Positions 23,241-34,992 of a stretch of 64,000 bases of DNA are shown here, in pieces. The position numbers were made by a program, and so were the translations under genes. The stretch is taken from contig NW_026623067.1 of assembly GCF_023065955.2 (NCBI RefSeq), positions 59,280,444 through 59,344,443 of the forward strand, read 5' to 3'. The stretch's first letter is position 1, and each line of letters begins with the position of its first letter. This DNA is from Ursus arctos (taxonomy: Eukaryota > Chordata > Mammalia > Carnivora > Ursidae). The notes below the pieces were generated by a model, which had not been told where the DNA came from, searched no databases, and saw only the letters and a program-made list of their open reading frames with translations.

Positions 23241-25216
23241 TATTGCAGAACAGCAAACACCTCCCACCTCACAGTGGCTTAACACGACGAAAGCTTATTT
23301 TTCATTTTGACTGCTGAGTCAGAGCTGGGGCTCTGCTCCCCTTCATCACACTGACTCTCGTCCCAGGCTGATAAAGTAGTCGCTACCTGGAACAGTTCTG
23401 GTCAACACAACAGAGAAAAAAGAGCTCTGAGGGGTTTCATTCTGGCAATATGATGCCCAGCTCAGAAGCAACACACATCCCCTCCGCTAGAGCTGGTAAC
23501 GTGGCTCCCTCACCCCACCACTGGAGGCCAGGAAGCAAACCCCTACTGCATGCCCAGAAGACAGAGAGTAGAAAAATTAATAAGCAGCATTAATGACTAT
23601 CACACTGTCTCAGGATGGACTCCCCAGAAGCAGACCTTGGGATGAGGATTCATGTGAAAATGATTAATCAGGAAGTGCTGCCAGCAAAAAACCAATATGG
23701 GAGTGGGAAAGAGAGCCCTGGAAGAGAAGGAAGCGAAGCAAGCAGTTGACATCAAACAAAATCCCATGCAGGGCAATTTAGGCTCAACTCCATGAGGATT
23801 CTGGAGATAGTCATACCTCAGAGCAGTCTGGACCAGGAGCACGGAATCTGGAGTAGTTATACTTCTGCCCCAGGAGTCATTTGCTAGGGCTCTCCTCGGG
23901 GAGCTGGAAATCCCAGGTACTTCTGGTTCTCCTTGCCAGTGTTGCCTATTGGAAGTGAAAGCACAACCTGAAAATGGCAGAGGGATCTGGAAGCATACAG
24001 GTGGAGCACTGACATCCTCTGCCACCCTCCCCCCCCAAGCCCATAAATCACGGCATCCTGCTGGTTCTATCTCCCAAGTAGTTCCTAAATTGTCTCGGGG
24101 CTCTCGACCCCTAGTTGCCCCCTCCCTCAGTTACCCCTCAAGCCTACCATCCTCGACCTTCTGCAGTACTGCTCTCAGGATACTGATCTGCAGTCCTGAC
24201 ATCTCTAACCCAGTCTTCCAACTCTAGCCAGATTGTTCTTTCTGATTCATGTGGCCTTTCCCTGGTGACATCTCAAATTTGTCAGGCCTGCTGTCTCATC
24301 AAGATACAATCCCCATTTTGCAGATGAAAAAAAAAAACCAAAAAAACAAAACTGAGCTTCAGAGAAGCTAAGTAATTTACCAATGGTCATTCAGTTAGTA
24401 ACGGGTAGAGCCAGAACATGAGTCTAGCACACGTTAATTTTAAAACCTTACCCACTATATTTCACTGTTTCTGGATCATGATTCATCTGTCCACTATACT
24501 CTGATTACCACTCAATTCTACAAACTTCAAACTCAGTTTGTTTCAAGCCAAATTTATCATATTCTTTACCTCCCTTACCAAATGTCCTGTTCTTGAGTTC
24601 CCAGTGTCAGTAATGGCCCTGCTATCTTTTGCTGTCACCCTTGACTCTTTTTTCTCTTTCCCTTCTTGTTTCTAGTTATTTCCACAGTGATTGTACTTCT
24701 GACTTCTAAAATGCCCATCACTGCAGGTAGGGCTGGCTCTCTGTGCCCCAAGCTGCAGTGTACAGAGTACCCGACAAATACCCACACGTGGGAGGTCCTG
24801 GAGCTGGCCCAACAAGGGCTCATCAGTAGTGGATAGCATTCCAACAATACCCTATGCCAAGAAATGAAATCAGAATCCAGGGAAAGAAGCCAAAGTTGGC
24901 CAGTCAGTTTGCCAAGCTGGAAGTTCTTGGATACCGTTATAAACAGAGGGAAAGTAGCCAATGGAGAGGGAGAGACTAATGACCAAAATCAAAGAAGCAG
25001 TAATGATGGAACGGGGTCTTGGGAGAAGCAAGGAAAGGCCTTGTCATATGGCTCTTTGGGAGACCACTGACTCTAATGACTGCAGTCTTCAAAATAGTAT
25101 TAGGTACTCAATTAGTATTAAAAGATCTTAAGGAAAATCTCTGTCCCTTATTCCCTGGAGGCACCTAATTTGAATTAATTTAGCTTTTTTTTTCCTTAAA
25201 AAAATTCTCATCTTTT
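23241..25216. other. Non-coding, old repeat-like in part
   Basis: Phrases such as 'cccacctcacagtggcttaa' (about 23260) and 'gactccccagaagcagacct' (about 23617) recall old mammalian dispersed repeats, but I cannot name them. A MIR lies at 24295-24445. There is no supported gene. Confidence 0.4.
24295..24445 (-). mobile_element. MIR SINE, reverse
   Basis: 'cattttgcagatgaaaaaaa', 'cagagaagctaagtaattta' and 'cattcagttagtaacgggta' follow the reverse MIR order. An A-rich expansion lies in the middle. Confidence 0.75.
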
Positions 25217-25230
25217 TATCCTCATTTTTT

Positions 25231-25413
25231 CTTTGAAAGATTTTATCCATTTATTTGTCAGAGAGAGAGCACAAGCAGGGGGAGTGGCAGGCAGAGGGAG
25301 AAGCAGGCTTCCCGCCGAGCAAGGAGCCTGATGTAGGACTCAATCCCAGGACCCTGGGACCATGACCTGAGCTGAAGGCAGACACTTAAGGGACTGAGCC
25401 ACCCAGGCGTGCC
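25231..25413 (-). mobile_element. CAN-SINE
   Basis: 'agagagagcacaagcagggg' body and head 'gagccacccaggcgtgcc'. Flanking repeat tatcctcattttt / tatcctcatattt. Confidence 0.9.
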
Positions 25414-25584
25414 TATCCTCATATTTCTAAGTAATATATTTATACTGCTATTTCTTGATTTATCAATTTGATATCAGTCAACTTCCTCTTAGGTAGATGA
25501 TGAATTGGTCTATTACATTGCCACTTCCTACTTCCCTTCTCCTCCAGGATAAAAAATTCTAGATCAATCAGTAGTCGATATATT

Positions 25585-25696
25585 GGGGTGCCTGGCTGGT
25601 TCAGTTAGAAGAGCATGAGAATTTTGGTCTTGGAGTGGTGAGTCTGAGCCTCATGTTTGGTGCAGAGATTACTAAAAAAAGTAAACTTAAAAAAAC
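25585..25696 (+). mobile_element. Short CAN-SINE variant, sense
   Basis: 'ggggtgcctggctggttcag' head. Flanking 12-bp repeat agtcgatatatt (25573-25584) and agtcgatgtatt (25697-25708), one mismatch. Confidence 0.9.
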
Positions 25697-25708
25697 AGTC
25701 GATGTATT

Positions 25709-26237
25709 ATTATGGCTGCGTAAATATGCTTTAATGATGATCCTAGTAATTACACGTTGTATCTTTACGAATTTTTAATTTTTCCTGGAATTAATAATTT
25801 CTAAAATTCTGTTTTCTACATACCTATCTTTACTGTTTTCCAAAGTGGTCCATCTGTTCTTCAAATACTCTCAGTAAGACTTTTTCCCTTCCCCACAGTG
25901 CACAAGCATGTTAGATAATCTATTTCCTTTTTTTTTTGGAGACCTCCCCCCATTGCACACCACCCCCCTACTGCAGTCTGTATGGGCTGCTTGCTGGGAA
26001 GCCCTACTGCATAGCTATCATCCTGAGAATTCCCTTCTCTATCAAACTGTTTCTCTTCTGCTGTGTTTCCTTTTCCTGGATCCAGTGATATTCTTTTCCC
26101 TGGTTTGCTCTCCGTATTTGCTGAAGCACAGCTTCTGGCAGACTTTAAGAAAAGAGAATGTCTTTATCCACCCCTATACTTGATTCATGGCTTGGCAGGG
26201 TAATTTAAAAAAGCATTCCCCCATTATCTCCAACTAT
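25709..26237. other. Unassigned non-coding sequence
   Basis: No gene or recognised repeat. The 91-codon open frame at 25908-26183 is rich in F, L and P and has no context supporting an exon. Confidence 0.4.
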
Positions 26238-26552
26238 TTTGAGTATTGACTATAGGCCAGGTGAACAACAGAAATTGGTTTTTCAGAGTTCCGGAGGCTG
26301 GAAATCAGATAGCACAGTGCCAGCATGGTGGGGGTCTGGTGGAGACCCTCTTCCAGGTCGCACACTGATGCCTTCTACTCACTCATATCTTCACATGGCA
26401 GAGAAAGGGCAAGAGAGCTCTCTGGGCTTCCACTAATCCCATTCATGAGAGCTCCATGCTCATGACCTAATCACCTCCTAATACCATCACATTGGGAGTT
26501 AGCATTCAACATATGAATATTGGGGGTAATAAAAATATTCAGTCCACAGCTG
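26238..26552 (-). mobile_element. MLT1-type LTR, antisense
   Basis: Matches the familiar MLT1 pattern in reverse: 'ggtgaacaacagaaattggt', 'tcttcacatggcagagaaag', 'ctaatcccattcatgagagc', 'tgacctaatcacctcctaat', 'accatcacattgggagttag'. This is an old mammalian (MaLR) LTR with no internal sequence here. Confidence 0.85.
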
Positions 26553-26559
26553 GCTTGTC

Positions 26560-26850
26560 CAACATGTCTGTTTACTTCATCAAACCCAAGGAAAATCTCT
26601 CATTCCAGTCTGCTATAACAGAGTCTTTTATAACGTAACACAATCATGGAGTGACATCCCATCATCTTTTCCATATACTACGACCTAATCAAAGGACTGA
26701 CATAGTACCACCTTTGCCATATTCTATCTGTTAAAAGCATTCATGGGTCTTGCCCCCACCCAAGGGGTGGGGATTAAACTAAAGAATGCACAGCAGGAGA
26801 TGGGAAAATATTGGGGCTCACTTTCAGGTCTGTCTGCCACAAGGAACAAT
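26560..26850. other. Old dispersed repeat-like segment, unnamed
   Basis: 'ccagtctgctataacagagt' through 'gtctgtctgccacaagg' reads like another ancient mammalian repeat next to the MLT1. Family not identified, no coding potential. Confidence 0.4.
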
Positions 26851-26955
26851 CTGTATATGTTTGGTATTTAAAGTGTTTGGAACATTAAGAAAATTGGGCA
26901 AATTAGAGCATCTAACTGATGAACTTTGTGACTTCAATTTAAAATGAGTGAATAG

Positions 26956-27148
26956 GGGCACCTGGGTGGCTCAGGTGGTTAAGTGTCTGCCTTCGGCTCG
27001 GGTCATGATCCCAGGGTCCTGGGCATTGGGCTCCCTGCTCAGTGGAGAGTCTGCTTCTCTCTCTCTCTCTCTGCCTACAACCCACCCTGCTTGTGGTCTC
27101 TCTCTCTCTCTATTAAATAAATAAAAATCTTAAAATAAAATAAAATAA
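26956..27148 (+). mobile_element. CAN-SINE, sense
   Basis: 'ggggcacctgggtggctcag' head, TC-rich middle, tail AAATAAATAAAAATC then AAAATAAAAT units. Weak flanking repeat aaatgagtgaata / aaatgaataaata. Confidence 0.9.
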
Positions 27149-27624
27149 AATGAATAAATAATTGACTCAGATTTGAAATTTTGAGTTGAGGTATAAGAGT
27201 TTTGTAAGTTTGAAAATTATATTGGATTACTCAAAAATAACTTAACATCCACCATACTCATAAGTTTCATTTATTATACCCATATGTTTAATTTATTACA
27301 AATATGAGAATTATTAAAGTACATGAAAGAGGAGCATCCAGTCTCTAAAGATAGCCACAATCAACTCGTGTCTTCCCTGTGTGTGCATTTTGCTCCCCAT
27401 ACAAGAAGAGGAACTTACTTCTCTTCCCTTTTAATCTGGGCTGCCTTGTAACTAACTCTGACCAAGACAATGAGGCAGAAGGGACATTCTGGGACTTAAA
27501 CCCAGGTCATAGAGGGAACAGTAGCTTCTACTTCGTGTCTTTTGGAATGCTCTTTCTTGGACCCCAGTGGCCATGCTGGGTGGGAGCAAACCATGTATCC
27601 GATAGCAGAATATATAAAGAACTC

Positions 27625-29027
27625 TTAAAACTTTTTTTTAACAAGGAGACAAAAACCCCAATTTAAAAACAGGCAAATTTTTGAATAGATATTTTGCCAA
27701 AGAAAATAAAGAAATGGCCAATGAACACATAAAAAGATGCTCCACATTATCAGTTATTTGAGAAATGCAAATTAAAACCACAATGAGCTATCACTTCATT
27801 CCTGCTAGAATGGCTATAATCAAAGAGACAGACAATAATTACCGCTGGGGAAAATGTAGAGAAAATGGAACCTTTGTACATTGCTGAATGGAAAATGGTA
27901 TAACCACTTTGGAAAACCGCTTGGCGGTTTCTTAAAGAGTTAAACATATGTGTATTAAGTATGTCTTTTTAGTCTAACGTTTTGACATCTGGGGCTTTAC
28001 AGATTTTAGGGTGACTGCCCCTCTCAGGTCTAGTTAATTCCTAGAGATAGTAAAACTACAAGGTGCCTCTCATATGCAAACCAACCCATCCAAAGCCAGT
28101 ACCCCAACTACTTTCTTTATGGAGCTCTCACTTATAAAAGCCATTATCTCCCTTCCCTAATCACCTCAAGGTCAAGTAGGGGACAATCTGAGACAGTCCC
28201 AATGCCCCAGAGCTCCCTGAAATTATTCAAACTAGCCAATCCTAAACCTATTGACCCTGCCTCACCTGTTCCTTCCTGCAGATCCCATAATAAATTCCTT
28301 TGCCCATGTACTCCCTTTTCTGCCTCCTGACCAACGTGGTGCTTCCCGTGCGGGCCTGCATGGCATGGCGGGAACTAAGAGTAACCGAATATCTTTTCAA
28401 TGGAAATCACCTCTCGATCTGTTGGCCTCACCAAATGTGAGTAAAAATAAAACCAACATTTTAAAACAATATGTTTACCATATGATCCAGCAATTCCATT
28501 CCTAGGTATTTCCCCAAGTGAAATGAAACTGTATTTCCACGCAAGTATTAGCACATGAATGTTCTTAGTGGTATTCATAATAGTCAAAAAGTGGAAATTA
28601 TCCCCAAATCCATAACCTGATGAATAGATAAAATGTGTTATATCCGAACAATGGAATACTTAGAAATAAAAAGTTTGAACCATTGAAAGATGCTAAAACA
28701 TGACAAAACTAAAAATAATTATACTAAGCGAAAGAAGCCAGGCATGAAAAAACACATATTGTTATAATTCCTTTTATAAAAATGTCCAGAAAAGCCAAAT
28801 TTATAAAGAAAAAAGGGTATTTCTGACTGCCTGGGACTGGAATGAGAACAGAGATCAACTGCAAATGGGCATGGAAGTTCTCTTTGGGGTCCTGAAAATA
28901 TTCTAAAACTGGATTGTGGAAGTGGATGCACACCTGTGTAAATTTACTCACCATCGTTGAATCATGTACTTAAAACAAGTGAATTTTACAGTATAGAAAT
29001 TTATTCCCCCAAAAAACTGTTTTTAAT
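27625..29027 (+). mobile_element. Old L1 3' half, sense, split by an LTR
   Basis: 27640-27945 carries the end of L1 ORF2 ('ccaaagaaaataaagaaatg', 'aaccacaatgagctatcact'). 28469-29010 continues collinearly ('tttaccatatgatccagcaa' onward into the 3' UTR). Frames are degraded. Confidence 0.85.
27951..28468 (+). mobile_element. Solo LTR with exact 5-bp target duplication
   Basis: 518 bp, starts TGTATTAAG and ends AAAACA, flanked by atatg (27946-27950 and 28469-28473). AATAAA lies at 28289-28294. The host L1 reads straight through when the insert and one duplication are removed. No viral coding sequence is present, so it is a recombined solo LTR. A TATA-like 'cttataaaag' lies near 28131. Confidence 0.82.
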
Positions 29028-29039
29028 AAGAAAGTCTGG

Positions 29040-29259
29040 GGGTGCCTGGGTGGCTCAGTCGGTTGAGAGACCGACTCTTGGTTTTGGCTCAGGTGATGAT
29101 CTCAGGGTCATGAGACAGAGCCCCTCAGCGGGCACCACACTAAAGGAGGAGTCTGCTTGAGATTCTCTCTCTCCCTGTCCCTCTGCCCCTCCCCCAACTC
29201 ACTGGGCACACATACAAGCGCTCTCTCTCTCTCTCTCTCTCTTCAGGATGGGGAGGGGG
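29040..29259 (+). mobile_element. CAN-SINE, sense, with CT-rich tail
   Basis: 'ggtgcctgggtggctcagtc' head. Exact 12-bp repeat aagaaagtctgg at 29028-29039 and 29260-29271. The usual AAATAAAT tail is missing, and a (CT)n run at 29220-29242 occupies the 3' part. Confidence 0.92.
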
Positions 29260-29271
29260 AAGAAAGTCTGG

Positions 29272-29898
29272 AACAAGGAAGTCAGTGCCTTGCTACTGCC
29301 TGGGGGATGAATATGATATTTTAGTAGAAATGTCGGGCTGCTATTCAATTTTCCTACATCTACCAACACCATGTGAGATGGAAGTTGTGTGGGGTCCTCA
29401 AGAAGCAATCCTGAGGGGATTAAACACAGCCTGTGCAGACACAGGGGATTCCCCTCATGTGGGGCCATATCACATTAATGCCTTGTTGTATGTATGTGTA
29501 GAGAGAACGCGTGCTTCAGTGGCAGACATAATAATACACCCTTCCACTTCACAGATCCTGATTCTACTGGGGCTCTTTTGTAACTCTTTAGATAACAGAA
29601 ATGTAAAATGATTCTTGCCTATAGGCATGCAAATTCTGCCCTGTTCAACAGAGGCTCAATTGACTTCCCTCCCCCACTGTGGAGGAAGCTCATTTTGCCT
29701 CCATTTGCACATTCATTGCACCATTCCTGCTTTATCAATGTGTATGTTCTTTGACTTCTCCAGTTTTAACATCTGCCAGATTCCCTACTTCTGGGGGTGG
29801 GGGCGGGGGGACAAAAACCCATAATCTTTGACGTGTTCATTTTATTTCTGAGAATCATGATTTTATCTTTTTGTGTAAGTTATCTTTAAGATATTAGG
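29272..29898. other. Unassigned non-coding sequence
   Basis: No gene supported. The open frames here (about 29285-29824) have no recognisable domain. Confidence 0.4.
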
Positions 29899-30075
29899 TT
29901 TTTAAAAAGATTTTATTTATTTATTTGAGAGAGAGAGAGAGAGAAAACATGAGCAGGGGGAGGGGCAGAGGGAGAAGCGGACTCCCCGCTGAGCAGGGAA
30001 CCCAATGCCCAGGACCGTGGGATCATGACCTGAGCCAAAGGCAGATGATTAACCAACTGAGCCACCCAGGTGCCC
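29899..30075 (-). mobile_element. CAN-SINE
   Basis: T-rich start, (GA)n tract, 'catgacctgagccaaaggca' and head 'gagccacccaggtgccc'. No clean flanking repeat. Confidence 0.9.
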
Positions 30076-30089
30076 TAATAGACTTTTTT

Positions 30090-30300
30090 TTTTTTTTAGA
30101 GCAATTTGAGGTTCACAGCAAAACTGAGCAGCAAGCACAGTGTTCCCATATACCCCATCCTCACACATGCACAGCCTCCTCAACTACCAGCATCAGGCAC
30201 CAGAGTGATCCATTTATTACATCAGGAACCTAGAGGGACACCCAATCATCACTAAATTGTTTTGTCATCTTTATAAAATCTTAAGATAACCTTCCAATGT
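30090..30300 (-). mobile_element. Old L1 3' fragment, antisense
   Basis: 'agcaatttgaggttcacagc', 'ttcccatataccccatcctc' and 'agcatcaggcaccagagtga' match antisense L1 3' UTR wording found widely in mammals. Confidence 0.7.
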
Positions 30301-30905
30301 ATCATACTGTCTAGATCGAGTCCAGATAGGTCCCCTAAATGAGCAAACTCAGCCTGCTTTCAGAATGCTGCCTCCACACACGTTATTTCTGCCTACGTGC
30401 ACTATAAGTTATAATAGGACGGCAAATTCCGTCCACAGAGGAGCCTGTGGGATCCTCAGAGAGCCAGAGGAGAGCGTACCTCTTCCAGATCTCTGTCATG
30501 CATGCACACATCCTCACGCTTTCTTTCCTAAGAATTAAACCGAATCATGCTGAACTGAATTTCATAATTCACCTGCTCGCTTGTGCCAGCAGCCCGGTGG
30601 TTACCGTGGATTCCCTCTTTTCCTTCCTTTATTCAACAAATAGCTGTCAAATGTCCACTCTGGGCAGGCATGCTACCAGACCTTGGAAGGATGACGAGTG
30701 CAGGCGCCGTCCCTACTTCTGTGGAAATTATGATGCTTAAATAATCATACAAATACACACTGAAAACACGCTATGAAAAAACTGGACTTAAAAATCAGGG
30801 CTCCTGATTTAGCTGGGCAGTGAGGTGGGGTCAGGGGAAGCTTCTCCAAAGAAATGACATTTGGGCTAAAATCTGAAGTTGAATGGAAGTTAGCCAGAAC
30901 ACGTG

Positions 30906-30945
<40 letters not shown>

Positions 30946-31154
30946 GGCAGTTAAGCAGTCCCTACCAGGCAGCAGAAAAGGCTAAGATTAAGTTCTCGAG
31001 GGGAGAAAGAACATTCTGGTGCCGTCAGGTCACCACGGTGGGAGTTCAGACATAGGGTGGAGGGTGAAGATGTGAGGCTCCTGATCTAGAGAAGTCAGTC
31101 TTTGGAGGACATGTGAAGGCATTTTATTTATTTTAAGAGCAAAGGGAAGATGTT
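30301..31154. other. Unassigned non-coding sequence
   Basis: No gene supported. It contains the GT microsatellite at 30903-30944 and an old repeat-like stretch near 30850-30900. Confidence 0.4.
30903..30944. repeat. (GT)n microsatellite
   Basis: About 20 GT units with one GC interruption. Confidence 0.95.
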
Positions 31155-31170
31155 AAAATATTTGTATCCT

Positions 31171-31274
31171 GGGGCGCCTGGCTGGCTCAGTTGGTAGAGC
31201 AACTCTTGATCTCAGGACTGTAAGTTCGAACTCCAAGCTGGGTGTAGAGATTACTTAAAAATAGAACCCTTTAT
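31171..31274 (+). mobile_element. Short CAN-SINE variant, sense
   Basis: 'ggggcgcctggctggctcag' head. Flanking repeat aaaatatttgtatcct (31155-31170) and aaaatattgtatcct (31275-31289). Confidence 0.9.
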
Positions 31275-31434
31275 AAAATATTGTATCCTTTCTAAAATAC
31301 TATAAATTGGAAAAGATCATTTTATGGAACACGGTCTGGAGACTCGTTGGATTTTGCAGCAGGCCAGGGTTGAAATGTTCGCTCGGATTAGAATTGCCGC
31401 AGTGGAATTGAAAAGAACCGGAGGTATAAGCAGA

Positions 31435-32130
31435 AAGAATTAGAGGTCCCTCGAAAAAGAAAGACGAAACATAGCTTTCTTGACTTAACGAAAGTCATGG
31501 CAGGCCCCTGGCCATCTTGTGATCCCTGCCTGATCCGCGCTACTTGCCCAGGCACATTTCTTGCAGAACTTCTTAGGAGATGTTGAAACTGCAGAAGCAG
31601 AGATCTCAGTAGTTAATGATTTTAAGGGGACAAAAGAATGTAGGTACACAAGGCCACTATCAGGCCAGGAAATAGCCTAATCATATCAGGGACAATAAAT
31701 CAGTGGTAAAACTCCCAGCGCTGGTTCAAAAGTAAAGATTAACCTCACGCACATTCTTGAGTTATCTCTGCAGGATCCAAACTCCTTTGAGCGCTCAAAC
31801 ACCAGACCAGCTAGAACCAGAGAACTGATGATGCTGACCCTGGCCGGCCCTCAGGACTTGCATTGACTAAGACCTGGACTCTGTCACCTTAAGATGACTT
31901 TTGCCTCAACTGCATGCGGACTTCCTCATTGTGCAAGCCTCTTCATACGTATGCACCCTCAGCTTAAAACTTCCTCGGTTTTGTTGTTTTTGTTGTTTGG
32001 GGAGACACTTTGGGAAATATCTTCAGTGTTCTTCTTTACCTGTTCCAAGTAAAACCCTTGCATTTCCTATTCTTTGGCTTGGTTGTGTCTCTTGGACTCC
32101 CACAAGAGGTAACCCCAGTTCTGGGGAACA
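31435..32130 (+). mobile_element. Solo LTR (family A, different 3' half)
   Basis: 696 bp flanked by an exact 4-bp repeat gagg (31431-31434 and 32131-32134). Starts TATAAGCAG (TG to TA change) and ends GGGGAACA. Its first ~330 bp align by eye with 7882-8210 ('caggccaggaaatagcctaa', 'ggtaaaactcccag'). Its second half is unrelated to that copy. The polyadenylation hexamer appears as AGTAAA near 32048. Confidence 0.7.
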
Positions 32131-32134
32131 GAGG

Positions 32135-32805
32135 GACACAGGTGATAATTTAGAGAAAAAACTAGAAAGGACTAGGTGATGGGCCAAATCATAGAGAGAA
32201 TGCAGGAGAGAGATGAGTCAAAGACGAGTTTTAGGTCAGCAGCTTGCACTACCGGGTAGGGTCCTTCCCTGAGGCAGGAAACACCAGAGGAGACCACACA
32301 CCTCCATCCCCTGTTTTAGTCTCAGGAAAGCTCTCCAGCTGCTCTCGTGGGTTTGGTTTTTTGCACAGAAGGGCATGAGTGGTCAGTCTCCTTTTCCTGG
32401 AAAACGAGCAGCATAATCCCCAAGTGAACATAGATTTCTCAACAAAAGCCAGGAAAGGGGGCTGTCTTTTAGGGCCAACTTTACACATGCCCCTGAACAA
32501 GGACACATAATATTCCTGGTCAGCTTCTCGAGGTGGGGAAGGGAAAATGCTGGGAGATAAAAACACAGTGGTGGGGGGAAGGAAGAGGACAGGGGGATAC
32601 GGGGTCCTGCAACTCAGAGGGAAAGAAAAGTCATCTCTGTGATGAAAATCCCCAATAGGCATATCTAATTAGTCACCAGGTCCTATTGATTCTGCTTCCT
32701 TAATAGCTTGTGAATTAACCCTGTCACCTCTAGCATCATTTCCCTGCTTCAGTTCACAGTAGGTAATCAGGTTCTCTTTACTTCTTTACCTGAACTGCTC
32801 TAATA
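32135..32805. other. Unassigned non-coding sequence
   Basis: No repeat named. The 137-codon minus frame at 32249-32662 has no recognisable domain. Confidence 0.4.
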
Positions 32806-32817
32806 ACAATTGTATCT

Positions 32818-32984
32818 GGACGCGGAGTGGGCTAGATGGGTGATGGGCATTAAAGCGGGCTCTTGCAGTGATGAGCGCTGCGTGTTGTAAGTGACGAACC
32901 ACTAAATTCTACACCTGAAACTAATATTACTATGTACGTTAACTACCCAGAATTTAAAGAAAACCTGGAAATAAAAAAAAAAAT
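32818..32984 (+). mobile_element. Severely 5'-truncated carnivore L1 3' end
   Basis: 'gatgggtgatgggcattaaa' through 'aattctacacctgaaactaa' to an A-run. This is the carnivore L1 3' UTR, reading in the opposite sense to the same UTR near 40980-41150. Flanking repeat aacaattgtatc (about 32806) and cccagttgtatc (about 32985), imperfect. Confidence 0.85.
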
Positions 32985-33379
32985 CCCAGTTGTATCAGGG
33001 CTGTATTGGGCCGGATATGACAAAAACCCAAATACAGTCGTCTAGCCAAACGGAAGTTAACAGTACAGAGCTGGTAGAGCAGCTTAGGAAGTCAGCAAGG
33101 ACCGACCTCCAGATTCACGACCGCAGGCCAGGTGGGAAGAAGTGGTGAGAAGGGAAGGCAGCTCCTTGATCAGAAAAGTGAAACATTACTAGGAATTCCC
33201 AGCGGATTTCCACTTTTGCCACAACACTTGGCACAGCAGTTGCAAGGGAAGATAGGAAGTAGATGTGTAGCAGAGTGTTCTTTTTTCTTGTTGTTAATAG
33301 AGAAGACATGGAGTTCGGATAAAGGCTAGGTCACAGATAGTATCTCCCACAGCCGCCCATCTGGTTCCACTCTTGCCAG

Positions 33380-33900
33380 TCCCACCCCTTCCTCCAAAGC
33401 CTTCTCTGGGTGCCCACTACAGGTATCGTTCTAAAACCAGATCATATCACTCTCTTGCTTCTTTTAGCAGTAAGCATGGCTTTCAGGATATCATTCCAAT
33501 TCCTGGCTCAACACACAAGGCCCTTCAGGATCTGGCCCCACCTCTCTTTCCTTGCATCTCCCTCCCCTGCAGGCACCCCCTGCTCCAGCCACCCCTGCAC
33601 ATCCAGAACTGAGACGTCCCAAGTCCGCGCACTTGCACCTGCTGCCTTCCCTGAACTGCCTGTCCCCTTCCCTTCCCAGCTCAATTCCAGCATTCTTCAG
33701 ACTTCCGTGGGGTGCAGGTTCTTCTCAAGCCTTTTTGGGTGTCTTTTCTCTCCTCCAGTTTCCTGGGTTTCCCTCTATCTTAGGTGGCACTTCTCACACT
33801 GCACTCTTGTTACTGGTTCCCTAGAGCCATGAGCTCCTCAAGGGTGGAGACCCTATTTCAGTGTGAGTCGTCAGTACATATGCTCTGAGTGAATGAATCT
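33380..33900 (+). mobile_element. L2 LINE 3' fragment, sense
   Basis: 'cccttcaggatctggcccca', 'gcacttgcacctgctgcctt' and 'gagctcctcaagggtggaga' follow the order of the L2 3' region, ending at a TGAATGAAT. Open frames in this stretch (for example 33410-33832) are L2 shadows, not host genes. Confidence 0.78.
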
Positions 33901-34271
33901 GGCCCCACTTGGAATTATTGCTCCTTCGTAGAGCAGACCGATGTACAGGGGGGCCTGTGTATTATGTAGTTAACACCTTCTCCCCTAGAGGAGAGGCAGA
34001 AAATGAGTGATGTGGTCTTCCGTTATGGATCTCTGGAGTAGCTGAGAGCCTCAACCTCCTTTCCCAGAGAATGTTTTTCAAATCAGGAGGGAAACAAAAT
34101 TTTCTTCAGTCTCATTTTCTCTCCTTACCTCCTTACCTGGATATATATCCAGACTTAGTGGAAGTCCAGAAGATGATAAAGTAAGCAAAACACGAAGAAG
34201 CAGAAACATGGGGTCTATTAACTCCTGCATTAGTGAGATGTGGGCGAAGATTGTGCCTTATTCACAGCCTG

Positions 34272-34654
34272 TTATCGGGGAACGTTTGTAACACCCACCA
34301 CCTCCCTCTCCCAAATTTATATGTTGAAGCCCTAACTCCCAGTGTGATTGTCTTTGGAGTAAGGGGGTAATCAAGGTTAAATGAGGTTGTAAAGATGGGG
34401 CCCTGGTTCAATAGGATTAGCGTCCCTATAAGAAGAGACAACAGAGAGTTCTGTCCATACCCTGCACCCACAGTGCGGAAAGTCGTGTGAGGCATAGCAG
34501 GATGGGGGCCTTTTGCAAACCAGGAAGACAGCCCTCACCAGACACCAAATCTATTGGACTTTAAGCCTTCAGAACTGTGACAAAATTAACTTCTATTGTT
34601 TAAACCACCCAGTCTATGATATTTGGTTATGGAAGTCCAAGCAGACTATGACAC
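34272..34654 (+). mobile_element. MLT1-type LTR, sense
   Basis: 'tttatatgttgaagccctaa', 'attagcgtccctataagaag', 'agccctcaccagacaccaaa', 'gccttcagaactgtgacaaa' and 'aaaccacccagtctatgata' give the full MLT1 order. Confidence 0.88.
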
Positions 34655-34845
34655 AGCCCTTGAAATGTGCTTTCTACATAGTGAATAGTCAAGTATTTGT
34701 CAAATGTGTATGTAATGATATATCTATAAAATAATATAAAAATAGCCATCTGTGAAGACTGTGATTATGGGTGATTTTCATTTTTCTCACTCATATTTCT
34801 GTTTAATTTGAATTCTTTAAGGTACTGGTATATGATACTGCAAAG

Positions 34846-34981
34846 GTTTGGTTTTTTTTTGTTTTTGTTTTGTTTTTAAGATTTGTTTGCATTTTAAGTA
34901 CAATCTACCCCCCAATGTGAGGCTTGAACTCATGACCCCAAGATCAAGAGCTGCATGCTCTGAGCCAGCCAAGTGCCCCTT
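34846..34981 (-). mobile_element. Short CAN-SINE variant
   Basis: 'gcttgaactcatgaccccaa' and head 'gagccagccaagtgcccc'. Flanking repeat atactgcaaag (34835-34845) and atattgcaaag (34982-34992). Confidence 0.88.
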
Positions 34982-34992
34982 ATATTGCAAAG

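Noticed and set aside
33410..33832. 140-codon + strand open frame
   Set aside because: Lies in an L2 LINE fragment and overlaps other frames there; no host gene.
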